Under the pieces are notes generated by a model. The model searched no databases. It had not been told where the DNA came from and saw only the letters and a list, made by a program, of their open reading frames with translations. A stretch of 38,978 bases of DNA from Syntrophus aciditrophicus (GTDB taxonomy: Bacteria; Desulfobacterota; Syntrophia; Syntrophales; UBA5619), in assembly GCA_020722315.1 (NCBI GenBank), contig DYLD01000008.1, positions 1 to 38,978 of the forward strand, written 5' to 3'. The translations under genes were made by a program, and so were the position numbers. Below are positions 8,910 through 17,975 of this stretch, one piece after another; position 1 is the stretch's first letter; each line of letters starts with the position of its first letter.

Positions 8910-8971
8910 GGAAATTCCTCTCTTAGCAAAGGAACAAGGATAATAACGGAAAGGGTTTACACCCCCCCGCT

Positions 8972-8993
8972 AAGGGCGGCCGAAGCCGCCCTT
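8972..8993 (-). promoter_or_regulatory. intercistronic stem-loop with C(UUCG)G tetraloop on the transcribed (minus) strand
   Basis: Minus strand AAGGGCGGC-TTCG-GCCGCCCTT lies between the substrate-binding protein gene (stop 9013) and livF (start 8909). Confidence 0.7.
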
Positions 8994-9012
8994 TTTGGAA
9001 GGAACGAATTTT

Positions 9013-10377
9013 TTACTTCTTCACAGGGACGTAATTGATATTGATCTTCTCGTCCTTGAACAGTCCCTTTGCCACCATATTATCAGGGATGAGCCTGGGC
9101 ACCTTGTACCAGGGGGAAAGAACGGTCACCTTGCCGTTTTTGATGCCGACGAGGCGGTCGTGATTTGCGAGACGACGGTCGTCCTTGCCCGCGGGCGCGC
9201 TCTGATATTTGGATGTTGTGCCGTGAGCCGTATAGCCTGCCAGGGTTTGAATCCCCAGCTCTTTCACGTCTTTTCCGGTAATTTTTTTGCAGGCTGTCGC
9301 TAAATCGACTTTATCCCTTTTCATAATGCCGACCAGGGCTCTTTTCACGGATTCCAGTATATTCGCCTTCATCCGAATGCCCCGCATATATTGGATGTTG
9401 GGCAGGGACGGGTCTTTGCGGTATTTGTCGTTCAGCATTTTTGCAAATTGGACGCCGGGTTCGTTCGGTTCTGCGGCGGGGATAAAGACCGGCTGCGGAC
9501 ACATATACCCTTCGGCAGCTTTGGGGCCGACAATGTCGAGCAGCTGATCGGCAGGCGCCCAGAGGTTGGCCATAAGGACCATCTTATTCGCCAGACCGAG
9601 CTTCTGGATGCCTTTCTGAATAACGGCAGGAGTCTGCACAATAGAATTGGACCAGATGATGTCGACACCCTGTTTCTCAAAGTCGGAGAGAAACCCCATA
9701 ATTTCGGGATCGGTCGGCATAAACGTGCAGAACCGCTCGGCCACGACTTCGTACTTTCCTGTTTTCTTGGCGTGCATTTTCGTCGGTTCATTGGCGCCCC
9801 GACCATACGCGGTATCCCAGGTAAGATGGGCGACCTTGGCCTTTATCCCCTTTCCTCTTTTGGGCCAGAGGTTGTCGATATAATATTCTATGGCGCCGGC
9901 CGCTGATTCTCCATAGCTCCAGCAGTCCATGTAGTTCCAGGCTGGCGGATAGAGCTGGGGATCGCTGAACCCGATTCCGTAGCAAACAATCTGGTCCCTT
10001 TCCACAATGGGTTTGATCATTTCCTGGTTGGGGGAAGACCACATCTCTATGATTGTTGGTTTTGGTTTTCCCATTCTGAACCTTTTGTACGCGGACATGA
10101 AACGGGCGTCAATGTTTCCGAATTCTGCCCACTTGTAATTAACCTCGACATCACCCTTGCCATCGCCGTCAACATCCAGACCGCCCTGTTCCTTGATCCA
10201 CGCAAGGTAATCCTTGCCTCCCTTTTCAGAGGGGATCGCGATGGGTGCGTAGGCACCCGTCAGGTCGATTATATTGTGGATGGTTATTGATGGTTTCGCA
10301 TCAGCATTGAACGAAAAAAGGAAAATACCTACCGCCAATGCCCCCAGCACAAAAAGAAGTTTGCTTTTCTTTTGCAT
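9013..10377 (-). CDS. branched-chain amino acid-type ABC transporter substrate-binding protein (divergent subtype)
   Basis: Signal peptide MQKKSKLLFVLGALAVGIFLFSFNADA; KPSITIHNIIDLTGAYAPIAIPSEKGGKDYLAWIKEQGGLDVDGDGKGDVEVNY. Confidence 0.88.
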   Translation of the reverse strand: MQKKSKLLFVLGALAVGIFLFSFNADAKPSITIHNIIDLTGAYAPIAIPSEKGGKDYLAWIKEQGGLDVDGDGKGDVEVNYKWAEFGNIDARFMSAYKRFRMGKPKPTIIEMWSSPNQEMIKPIVERDQIVCYGIGFSDPQLYPPAWNYMDCWSYGESAAGAIEYYIDNLWPKRGKGIKAKVAHLTWDTAYGRGANEPTKMHAKKTGKYEVVAERFCTFMPTDPEIMGFLSDFEKQGVDIIWSNSIVQTPAVIQKGIQKLGLANKMVLMANLWAPADQLLDIVGPKAAEGYMCPQPVFIPAAEPNEPGVQFAKMLNDKYRKDPSLPNIQYMRGIRMKANILESVKRALVGIMKRDKVDLATACKKITGKDVKELGIQTLAGYTAHGTTSKYQSAPAGKDDRRLANHDRLVGIKNGKVTVLSPWYKVPRLIPDNMVAKGLFKDEKININYVPVKK

Positions 10378-10444
10378 TTTTTCTCCCTCCTTGTTTTTTT
10401 GATGAAACCTATTTGGCTCCCTTTTTACTATATATGTTTTCTCC

Positions 10445-11506
10445 TTAATAGGGAAATGGGTGAAGACGGTAAGATCTTTTAATCATTTCCCAACGATGTG
10501 AAATCCCGCGAGGTTCAAAGACAAGAAAGGTGATGATGATCAGCGAGTAAAAGAGCAGCGAGAAGGCGGCCGACGCATAGAACGCAGCGCCGCCCAGCAA
10601 TGCCTCCGTGAGCGGGGTAACGAGGGTACTGAGCTCATCCATTACTTTCCATACGACCGCCCCGGCTATGGCTCCGAATATGCTGCCGAAACCACCGACT
10701 ACGAGAAATCCGAGATACCAGATGGAATCGTCCAGACCGAACCACTCCACGTTCACATATTCGTAGTAGGCCCCTCCAATCGCTCCTGAAACTCCGGCAA
10801 AGAAACAGCCGATTCCGAAGGCTAGGACTTTGGTTGTACCGACGTTAATTCCCATGAGTTCCGCCGCGATATCGTTATCCCTGACGGCAACCAGTGCCCG
10901 TCCCAGCTTTGTCCTGGCCAGGTTTGTGGCCAGGTACGTCATGATAGCGGTTACTGTCAGGGCAAGGAAATAGTAGTTGCGATCGTCGGTGAAATCGATA
11001 CCGAACAAGACGCCGGGCCGACTCATATACATGCCGTCCGTTCCGTTGGTCACGGAGCGCCAGTTGCTGATGACGTAAACGATGACGAAATGGGCTGCCA
11101 GCGTTGCAAACGCAAGGTACAATCCCTTCATCCGCAGCGCCGGTATGCCGAATATGATACCAACCGCCATTGCAACCAGACCGGAGAAGGGCAGGGCGAG
11201 CCAAAAGCTGAAACCAAAATATTTCTGTAGAATGGCCACCGTATACATCCCTATGCCCATAAACGCCGCATGTCCGATGGATATCTGACCGGCATAGCCG
11301 GTGATAATCTGCAGACCCAACATGCCGATCGTAAACGCACAGATCGGGGTGAGAATAGAGATCCCGTACTCCCCGACAACAAACGGAATAACGTACATTG
11401 CGATGATGAAGAGTGCCAGAAGGGTTTTTCGCAGCGGTGTCCGGTAGAGTTCCTTGGCTTGAAAGTAATTCCGGTCAAATGTACCGCAGGGTCTGTTGAT
11501 GTTCAT
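10445..11506 (-). CDS. livM: branched-chain amino acid-type ABC transporter permease LivM
   Basis: Multi-TM protein with GYAGQISIGHAAFMGIGMYT and VRDNDIAAELMGINV. Confidence 0.92.
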   Translation of the reverse strand: MNINRPCGTFDRNYFQAKELYRTPLRKTLLALFIIAMYVIPFVVGEYGISILTPICAFTIGMLGLQIITGYAGQISIGHAAFMGIGMYTVAILQKYFGFSFWLALPFSGLVAMAVGIIFGIPALRMKGLYLAFATLAAHFVIVYVISNWRSVTNGTDGMYMSRPGVLFGIDFTDDRNYYFLALTVTAIMTYLATNLARTKLGRALVAVRDNDIAAELMGINVGTTKVLAFGIGCFFAGVSGAIGGAYYEYVNVEWFGLDDSIWYLGFLVVGGFGSIFGAIAGAVVWKVMDELSTLVTPLTEALLGGAAFYASAAFSLLFYSLIIITFLVFEPRGISHRWEMIKRSYRLHPFPY

Positions 11507-12394
11507 TTATAACCTCTCTATTCTTACCAGGCCGAAAAGGCCGTATGGTTTGATGAAAAGAACCAGCAGCAGAAAAACGAAAGGGACCATCATCGTCGTT
11601 TCTCCCGGCAGAAGCGGCGCTATATAAGCGATAGTCAACATCTGAAGAATTCCTATTGTTAGTCCGGCAACGATAGCGCCCGAAAAGGATTCCAGGCCTC
11701 CGAACAGCACCGCGGCAATGGCAACGATGCCGTTGGCATCCAGCGCAAGTCCCACCCCTTGAATATTCCCCAGCAACATGCCCGCGATTGAGGCAATAAT
11801 GCAGGAAATGATCCAGCTATACTGAAAGATCCGCTTGACGTTGATTCCCAAATTTTGCGCCACAACATGGTCTTCATGGACAACCCTCATTCCCAGACCG
11901 GTCCTTGTTTTCTGGTAAAACAATATCAGCGCTGCAATAATCACCGCGCATAATAGGAAGGCATAGATTTGAATCTTCGGAAGGTGGAGAAAACCGAATT
12001 GCCATGCACCGACCGGCAGGAATGATTCACCGAAGCCCTGCACATCGCCTTTCCCCATCAGAATGCCGACGCCCCTTAGAAAAAGCATCAGCGACAGCGT
12101 AACGACGATAGGCGCCAGGATGGGTTGCCCGACCAGAGGCCGCATGAAAGCCCTTTCGACAAACATCCCCAATATCGCACCCCCGGCGCAGGTGATAACA
12201 AATCCCAGCCATATCGGGATATGCCAGGCGATCGTGCAATACCACATAATATACGCGCCGATGATCAGAACCGCAGCCTGTGAAAAGGGAAAGACACGGG
12301 TGGATTTATAGATGACGACATAACTGACCGCTATCAACGCATAAATTCCACCGCTGCAAATACCCAACACAATCGATTTGATGATTTCTTCCAT
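11507..12394 (-). CDS. livH: branched-chain amino acid-type ABC transporter permease LivH
   Basis: GICSGGIYALIAVSYVVIYKSTRVFPFSQAAVLIIGAY; stop abuts the livM start. Confidence 0.92.
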   Translation of the reverse strand: MEEIIKSIVLGICSGGIYALIAVSYVVIYKSTRVFPFSQAAVLIIGAYIMWYCTIAWHIPIWLGFVITCAGGAILGMFVERAFMRPLVGQPILAPIVVTLSLMLFLRGVGILMGKGDVQGFGESFLPVGAWQFGFLHLPKIQIYAFLLCAVIIAALILFYQKTRTGLGMRVVHEDHVVAQNLGINVKRIFQYSWIISCIIASIAGMLLGNIQGVGLALDANGIVAIAAVLFGGLESFSGAIVAGLTIGILQMLTIAYIAPLLPGETTMMVPFVFLLLVLFIKPYGLFGLVRIERL

Positions 12395-12441
12395 TCCAAA
12401 CTCCTAGTAAAGGCTGTAAATCGGGTGTCTCTGATTCTTTT

Positions 12442-13311
12442 TTATCCGGTCCCTAAGTAGGCCGAGATAACTTTCTGGTTTTGTTTAATCTCCTCGGGGG
12501 AACCTTCAGCGATCGGGTTGCCGAAATCGAGGACGAAAATCCTGTCGGCGATATCCATGACGACACCCATATCATGCTCAATCAGGACGATCGGTATCTT
12601 CAAAAACTCGTTGATGTCTATGATAAAGCGGGCCATGTCTTCCTTTTCATCAACATTCATCCCCGCCATGGGTTCATCGAGAAGAAGAATTCTCGGCTCC
12701 AGCGCAAGGGCGCGTCCCAGCTCGACCCGTTTTCTCAATCCGTAGGCAAGCATTCCGACGACCGATCCTCTGACGTGCTCCAATTCCAGAAAATCTATAA
12801 TGTCCTCTGCGATGGCCCGTTGATAAGCCTCTTCCCTGTTGGCCCACGGAAAGTAGATCATCCCGGTGAGGAAATTATAATTGATGTGGGGATGCCTTCC
12901 TGCGATGATGTTGTCGGTTACCGTCAAGCCGCTGTACAGGGCGATGTTCTGAAAGGTCCGGCAGATGCCGCGTTCGGCGATTTTATGGGACGAAAAACGG
13001 GTGATTTTTTCCTCGTTGAAATAGATGTCACCCCGTTGCGCCCTGTAAAAGCCGCTTATCACATTGAGAAGAGAGGTTTTTCCTGCGCCGTTAGGGCCGA
13101 TGATCGCCAGAATTTCGTGTCCCCTTACGTCAACGCTGACGTTGTTTAAAGCCCGCAGGTCGCCAAAGCTCAAATCAATGTTCTCCACCCTGAGTACAGC
13201 CTTTTTTTCGTCTTCGTTATTTGTCCATAGCCGTTTTTTTTCGATGCATTCGCGCAGAAGCGCCAACCCGTAACTGTATCTTTGTTCCCTTTTCTTTGTA
13301 ATATCACGCAT
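12442..13311 (-). CDS. livG: branched-chain amino acid-type ABC transporter ATP-binding protein LivG
   Basis: GPNGAGKTSLLNVISGFYRAQRGDI, RTFQNIALYSGLTVTDNI, LLLDEPMAGMN. The N-terminal ~45 aa may be over-extended. Confidence 0.9.
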   Translation of the reverse strand: MRDITKKREQRYSYGLALLRECIEKKRLWTNNEDEKKAVLRVENIDLSFGDLRALNNVSVDVRGHEILAIIGPNGAGKTSLLNVISGFYRAQRGDIYFNEEKITRFSSHKIAERGICRTFQNIALYSGLTVTDNIIAGRHPHINYNFLTGMIYFPWANREEAYQRAIAEDIIDFLELEHVRGSVVGMLAYGLRKRVELGRALALEPRILLLDEPMAGMNVDEKEDMARFIIDINEFLKIPIVLIEHDMGVVMDIADRIFVLDFGNPIAEGSPEEIKQNQKVISAYLGTG

Positions 13312-13316
13312 GTGTT

Positions 13317-15266
13317 TTACCCTTGGATTGACTCTATAAAAATTGGGAGTCTCATCGTCGATTTTCTGCCGTCCCGGTAGGTGATCGTCGTTTCGATATC
13401 AACAACATCCTTTCCCTGATACATGGCTTCAACGATGTTTTCATACCGTTTTTCGACAAAATCCCGACGTAATTTGCGGGTTCGGGTCAGTTCCGCTTCA
13501 TCCGGGTCAAAATCTTTGTGAAGGACAATAAATCTTTTGACCCGCGTTGTTTCAGGAAGGGTTGTATTGGTCTTCTGGATGATGCCGGATAGCAGTTTTC
13601 GTACTTCGGGCTTCTGCGAGAACTCTGTCAGAGAGGTGTAGGCGATATGATTCCTCTCCGCCCACCTGCCCGTGTTCTCAAAATCCATATTGAGGATCGC
13701 GGTCACAAAATCTTTATTGTTGCCGATGACCATAGCATCCTTAATAAAGGGACTGAATTTGAGACGGCCTTCAATATAGGTGGGTGAAAACTTCTCGCCG
13801 CTTTTCAACTTCTGCATGTCTCTCACCCTGTCGATGACGTAGAGTTCCCCCTCTTCATCCATGTAGCCGCCATCGCCGGTATAGAAGTAGCCGTTTTTAA
13901 AACTTTTCTCGGTGTCTTCAGGCCGTTTATAATATCCCTGCACTACCCCGACGCCGCCGAGCAGTATCTCGCCATCCTCGGTAATTCTTACCTCGACGCC
14001 GGGGAAGGGCTGCCCCGATCCTTCGGAGCGGTAATAGTCGTTTTCCAACTGGAGGACATCAAGGCCGGAAACCTCCGTGGAACCATAGCCCTGGACAATC
14101 GGGACGCCGATGGCCCTCAGAAGTTTAAAATTATCCGGGCTGAGGGCGGTTCCGGCGGTTATCGGAATTTTGACTTTTGTCATGCCGATTTTGTCCTGTA
14201 AGTGTCTGAACACGACCCAATAACCAACGAAAGACAGAAAACGCAAAATCCAGCTTACCGGCTTTCTTTCTTCCTGTCTTTGCGCGATTTTGTATCCTAC
14301 AGGAAGAAACAGGTTATAAAGAGATCTTTTCCAGAGAGGGGCGTCTATCATTTTAGCCTGGATTTCGGAGCAGATCATTTCCCATTGTCTTGCCCCGAGG
14401 AGGATTACCCCCGGGGCTATTTCTCGCAGGTCGGAGCGAACCGTCTCCGCTTTTTCTATAAAGTTGACCACGACCCCCCTTGACAGATTGGGTGCAACGG
14501 TAAAGATCTGCTCACCTATCCATGCCGGCGGCAGAAAGGAGAGATTTTCAGCCTTTTCACTCCAGGGGATTGCTGCGTCCCATCCCTTGAACAAACTAAG
14601 AAGATTCTTGTAGGTAACCATCGAGCCCTTGGGCTGGCCCGTTGTCCCCGATGTGTAAAGAAGAACCGCTATATCGTCTTCTCTGGTTTTATCAATGTAT
14701 TCTTCAAAAAAATTGGGATGAGATGCTTCATACTCTTTCCCCGCTTCCATCAAATCATCGAAGCCAATCAAATAAGGGTCGTCGTAGTTCCACATCCCCT
14801 TTGCGATCCAGTAGATGACCTTCTCCACTTTGGGGATTTGCTCTTTGATGGAGAGAATTTTATCCACCTGTTCCTGATCGTCGACCATGACGATTTTTGC
14901 ATCGGAATGTTCGATGATAAACTGAAGTTCACTAGGGGTGGCGTCCGTGTATAAACCGACGGAAGCGCCTCCCAGACTCTGGGCGGCCGTCTGTCCCCAA
15001 AACCATTCTGGAGCGTTCTCTCCGCAGATAGCAATCCTGTCGCCATGTCCAAAACCAAGACTTGCCAACCCTCCGGCAAACCACTTGGTTCGCTCATAGA
15101 AATCCTTCCAGGTGAGTTCCCGCCAGTATCCGTAATCCTTATACCGGTACGCAACCCTCTTGTCTCCCCATTTGTGATAGTTGCGTTTTAACAATTTGGG
15201 AAAGGTGTTCTCATCCGGAGGGGACTGAAACCTGCTCCATGTCTCGTCGGTGATTGATTGAGCCAT
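13317..15266 (-). CDS. AMP-forming acyl-CoA ligase (long-chain fatty acid/aryl-acid CoA ligase family)
   Basis: LLYTSGTTGQPKGSMVTYKN, QGYGSTEVSG, GYFYTGDGGYMDEEGELYVIDR. Confidence 0.92.
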   Translation of the reverse strand: MAQSITDETWSRFQSPPDENTFPKLLKRNYHKWGDKRVAYRYKDYGYWRELTWKDFYERTKWFAGGLASLGFGHGDRIAICGENAPEWFWGQTAAQSLGGASVGLYTDATPSELQFIIEHSDAKIVMVDDQEQVDKILSIKEQIPKVEKVIYWIAKGMWNYDDPYLIGFDDLMEAGKEYEASHPNFFEEYIDKTREDDIAVLLYTSGTTGQPKGSMVTYKNLLSLFKGWDAAIPWSEKAENLSFLPPAWIGEQIFTVAPNLSRGVVVNFIEKAETVRSDLREIAPGVILLGARQWEMICSEIQAKMIDAPLWKRSLYNLFLPVGYKIAQRQEERKPVSWILRFLSFVGYWVVFRHLQDKIGMTKVKIPITAGTALSPDNFKLLRAIGVPIVQGYGSTEVSGLDVLQLENDYYRSEGSGQPFPGVEVRITEDGEILLGGVGVVQGYYKRPEDTEKSFKNGYFYTGDGGYMDEEGELYVIDRVRDMQKLKSGEKFSPTYIEGRLKFSPFIKDAMVIGNNKDFVTAILNMDFENTGRWAERNHIAYTSLTEFSQKPEVRKLLSGIIQKTNTTLPETTRVKRFIVLHKDFDPDEAELTRTRKLRRDFVEKRYENIVEAMYQGKDVVDIETTITYRDGRKSTMRLPIFIESIQG

Positions 15267-15288
15267 TATCTTGTCACCATTTGTCGGT

Positions 15289-15885
15289 TTATAAACCCGG
15301 AACCTTGAACTCGGACTTGAACTGGTTGTAAACCGGTTTTAACTCCGGGTAATCGGGTGCGGACGTTGAACTGTTTCCATCAATATAAAATTTTCTTTTA
15401 TCTTTTCCCAGATCAGCCCAGAGTTCGACAACCTTGCCGACGACCCCTTTAAGACCCGCCGCACCGCCAACGCCCCGCAGTGCGTAAGAACCGATGATAC
15501 CTCCATAGATGTACGGCACGGTGGAATTCCATGTCATTTCCCCCCCGGCCGGAAGCCAGGCGCTTGGCATCGTACCTGCGCCGATAATTGTTTTGTCGGC
15601 GGTGCCGTCGTCCACCTTTACTTCAAAGTAGAGATCATCGACCTTCACAAGGACATTGTTGGGGTTGGTCAGTTTGAAATTGACCCCGTACACGAGCGTA
15701 TCCCATTTCTGGTAAGGGGGTTTCGGCGCTATGTCGTTTAGCCTCTCAACACTTTCGACGCTGACCACAATAGGTTGAATTTTAGTAACCGCAGGTTTCG
15801 TTTGGATTCCGGCGCACGAGACCAGCATCAGTCCTGTGGCGAAAAACATTAAACTTAACAACGAAATTTTAGCTCTGCTCTTCAT
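15289..15885 (-). CDS. LEA14-like (LEA type 2/WHy-like) lipoprotein, paralog 1
   Basis: Lipobox LMLVSCAGIQTKP; NFKLTNPNNVLVKVDDLYFEVKVDD, LPAGGEMTWNSTVP. Confidence 0.7.
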   Translation of the reverse strand: MKSRAKISLLSLMFFATGLMLVSCAGIQTKPAVTKIQPIVVSVESVERLNDIAPKPPYQKWDTLVYGVNFKLTNPNNVLVKVDDLYFEVKVDDGTADKTIIGAGTMPSAWLPAGGEMTWNSTVPYIYGGIIGSYALRGVGGAAGLKGVVGKVVELWADLGKDKRKFYIDGNSSTSAPDYPELKPVYNQFKSEFKVPGL

Positions 15886-15957
15886 ATTCCCCTCCTTTAT
15901 TTTGTTTGCATATGGCTCGCATGAGTGGAAAACCAAAACGGTTGATCTGTTTATTCC

Positions 15958-16173
15958 CTATTCCTTGCGGGAAAAAACATCATCTTTATAGGCCTTGCAT
16001 AATTCGCATTCCTGTGGCCCCCGGCATGGAAATGCGCCCGACCAGTCTTTCGTAACAACCTGATGTCTGTAGTAATAGCCGCAATGGGTCTTCCCATCGC
16101 CGTAAACGATGATCGGAACCCACTTATTTACCTTGTCGCAAAACAAACTCGTCGCCGTCAATTTCCAATTCAT
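15958..16173 (-). CDS. small Cys-rich protein (putative metal-binding), hypothetical
   Basis: 71-aa ORF MNWKLTATSLFCDKVNKWVPIIVYGDGKTHCGYYYRHQ...FPCRGPQECELCKAYKDD in same-strand context. Confidence 0.6.
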   Translation of the reverse strand: MNWKLTATSLFCDKVNKWVPIIVYGDGKTHCGYYYRHQVVTKDWSGAFPCRGPQECELCKAYKDDVFSRKE

Positions 16174-16406
16174 TGAAAGCTGTCCTTTTGGGAATGTCCT
16201 TTGCAGGCCTCGATATGATAGTATAATTCTCGTCTACTTAACTTGTTGCAGGGTATAGATACGCCTTGGAGCCTACGCGGCACTGCCCTAACAAAACGAT
16301 ACTTCTTTGTCAAGTATTAATCGCAAAAAAATCGCTCACTTCCGACAGAGCTGCGGGCTCCCCAACCCACTTTGGGTCTCAAAAGTCTCAGCAAACACGG
16401 GTTTTT

Positions 16407-16441
16407 TATCCCTTCCCCTTTAACAAAAAAGGGGGAGGGAT
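16407..16441 (-). promoter_or_regulatory. intercistronic inverted repeat (stem-loop)
   Basis: TATCCCTTCCCCTTT-AACAA-AAAAGGGGGAGGGATA, about 14-bp stem just after the LEA14-like paralog 2 stop. No U-tract on the minus strand, so probably not a classical terminator. Confidence 0.5.
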
Positions 16442-16453
16442 AAAGAGATTATT

Positions 16454-17044
16454 TTATTTCACGGCTTTGGCAGCGAAGGGAATGACCTTCTGCACGCCGT
16501 CGGCGGTAAAGGTGGCCGATCCTTTATAAACCTCTATCGGAACAGTGTTGTTTGGTATCCCTGTCCACCATTTTTCGAGAAGGGCCCACGGGTTCGTTTT
16601 CCGCTGCTTGACCTTTTCGGCATTGGGAAGCAGGAGACCCAAAAGACCCTGATGGACGTCAAGGATCGACATCACGGTAAGCTGATTGGTCTTGCCCGGT
16701 GGAATCCACTGCGTGTCAAAGGAATTGACCATGTTGACGTCAAAACCGTCAAAAACAACGGTGAAGGAGAAGCCCTCCAGTTTAATCGGATAATCGTTGG
16801 GATTGGTTATGTCGAAAAGGAAAGCCAGGGGCAGCACCGCGCTGTTTGCGCCCGCCTTGCCTTTTGTCGGTTTTATCGCCGCCGCGTAATACCAGTATCC
16901 ATTGTACTGCGTAACCTGCGCAGATTTGAGGGTTATTACGGGCGCCTTGAAATTGGCCTCGGTAGGTTTTGTCGGTATCCCCGCGCATGAAACCAGAAAC
17001 AATCCTATCGCAAAAACATAGGCAATCATTGATGCTCTTTTCAT
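16454..17044 (-). CDS. LEA14-like lipoprotein, paralog 2
   Basis: MKRASMIAYVFAIGLFLVSCAGIPTKP; AFLFDITNPNDYPIKLEGFSFTVVFDGFDV, IPPGKTNQLTV; same lipobox block as paralog 1. Confidence 0.7.
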   Translation of the reverse strand: MKRASMIAYVFAIGLFLVSCAGIPTKPTEANFKAPVITLKSAQVTQYNGYWYYAAAIKPTKGKAGANSAVLPLAFLFDITNPNDYPIKLEGFSFTVVFDGFDVNMVNSFDTQWIPPGKTNQLTVMSILDVHQGLLGLLLPNAEKVKQRKTNPWALLEKWWTGIPNNTVPIEVYKGSATFTADGVQKVIPFAAKAVK

Positions 17045-17151
17045 TATAAAACCTCCTTCCGTTGCTGATAAAGACGTGACTGTCTCGTATGTCACGCGTA
17101 CGTTTTATCGCTGATTGCACCTGTTAACGAAAGGCAACAGGTGCACAGGGA

Positions 17152-17961
17152 TCATGTCAGCCATCTTTTCCTTCTTTTGTAATGTTTGACATTGCGAAAA
17201 CTTTTTCTCTCCCCGACGTCGGAGAGACCTAAATAGAAATCCCTGATATCCGGGTTTTCTTTCAATTTCTCCGAGGTGTCGTGCATGACAAGCCGTCCGT
17301 TTTCGAGGACATAGGCGTAAGGCGCAACGGTCAGCGCGAGCTTTACGTTCTGTTCAACGAGCAGGATCGGTATCTTTTCCTCATGGTTGAGCTTCGTGAT
17401 AATATCGAAAATTTCTTTGATCAGAAGAGGGGCGAGCCCCATGGACGGCTCATCGAGCAGCATCAATTTAGGCTGGGCCATCAAAGCCCTCCCGATAACC
17501 GTCATCTGCTGTTCACCTCCACTGATATAGCCGGCCACTTCGTTTCGTTTCTGCTTCAGACGCGGGAAATAATGGTAGACCATTTCGAGGCCATCCTTCG
17601 TCGATCCTGTTTTCCTCAGGTGAGCCCCGACTTTAAGATTCTCTTCGACGGTCAGATGTTCAAAAACCTTGCGGCCTTCGATGACCTGGATGATACCCCG
17701 CTTAGAAATCTCCATCGCAGATTTTTTGTGGATCCGTTCCCCTTGAAACTCGATGGAGCCATCGGTGACCTCCCCGACCTCGACTTTCAGAAGACCCGAG
17801 ATCGCCTTCAGCGTCGTGCTCTTGCCTGCGCCGTTTGCGCCCAGAAGGGCGATGATCCCTCCTTCAGGGATTTCCAACGAAACCCCTTTCAGGACAAGGA
17901 TCACCTCCTGGTATTTGACCTCGACATTATTCAACTTCAGAATCGGTTCCACTTTTTCCAT
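17152..17961 (-). CDS. livF: branched-chain amino acid-type ABC transporter ATP-binding protein LivF (paralog 2)
   Basis: GANGAGKSTTLKAISGLL, SGGEQQMTVIGRALMAQPKLMLLDEPSMGLAPLL; tail SFRNVKHYKRRKRWLT. Start chosen at MEKVEP (17961). Confidence 0.92.
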   Translation of the reverse strand: MEKVEPILKLNNVEVKYQEVILVLKGVSLEIPEGGIIALLGANGAGKSTTLKAISGLLKVEVGEVTDGSIEFQGERIHKKSAMEISKRGIIQVIEGRKVFEHLTVEENLKVGAHLRKTGSTKDGLEMVYHYFPRLKQKRNEVAGYISGGEQQMTVIGRALMAQPKLMLLDEPSMGLAPLLIKEIFDIITKLNHEEKIPILLVEQNVKLALTVAPYAYVLENGRLVMHDTSEKLKENPDIRDFYLGLSDVGERKSFRNVKHYKRRKRWLT

Positions 17962-17975
17962 CACGTTACCCCTTT

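Noticed and set aside
8972-8996. Hairpin GGGCGGCCGAAGCCGCCCTTTTT as a plus-strand rho-independent terminator
   Set aside because: There is no plus-strand gene upstream for it to terminate; all nearby genes are on the minus strand, where the U-tract is absent.
16285-16313. Possible promoter TTGACA-17-TAGGGC upstream of the Cys-rich gene
   Set aside because: Good -35 but poor -10; not listed as a feature.
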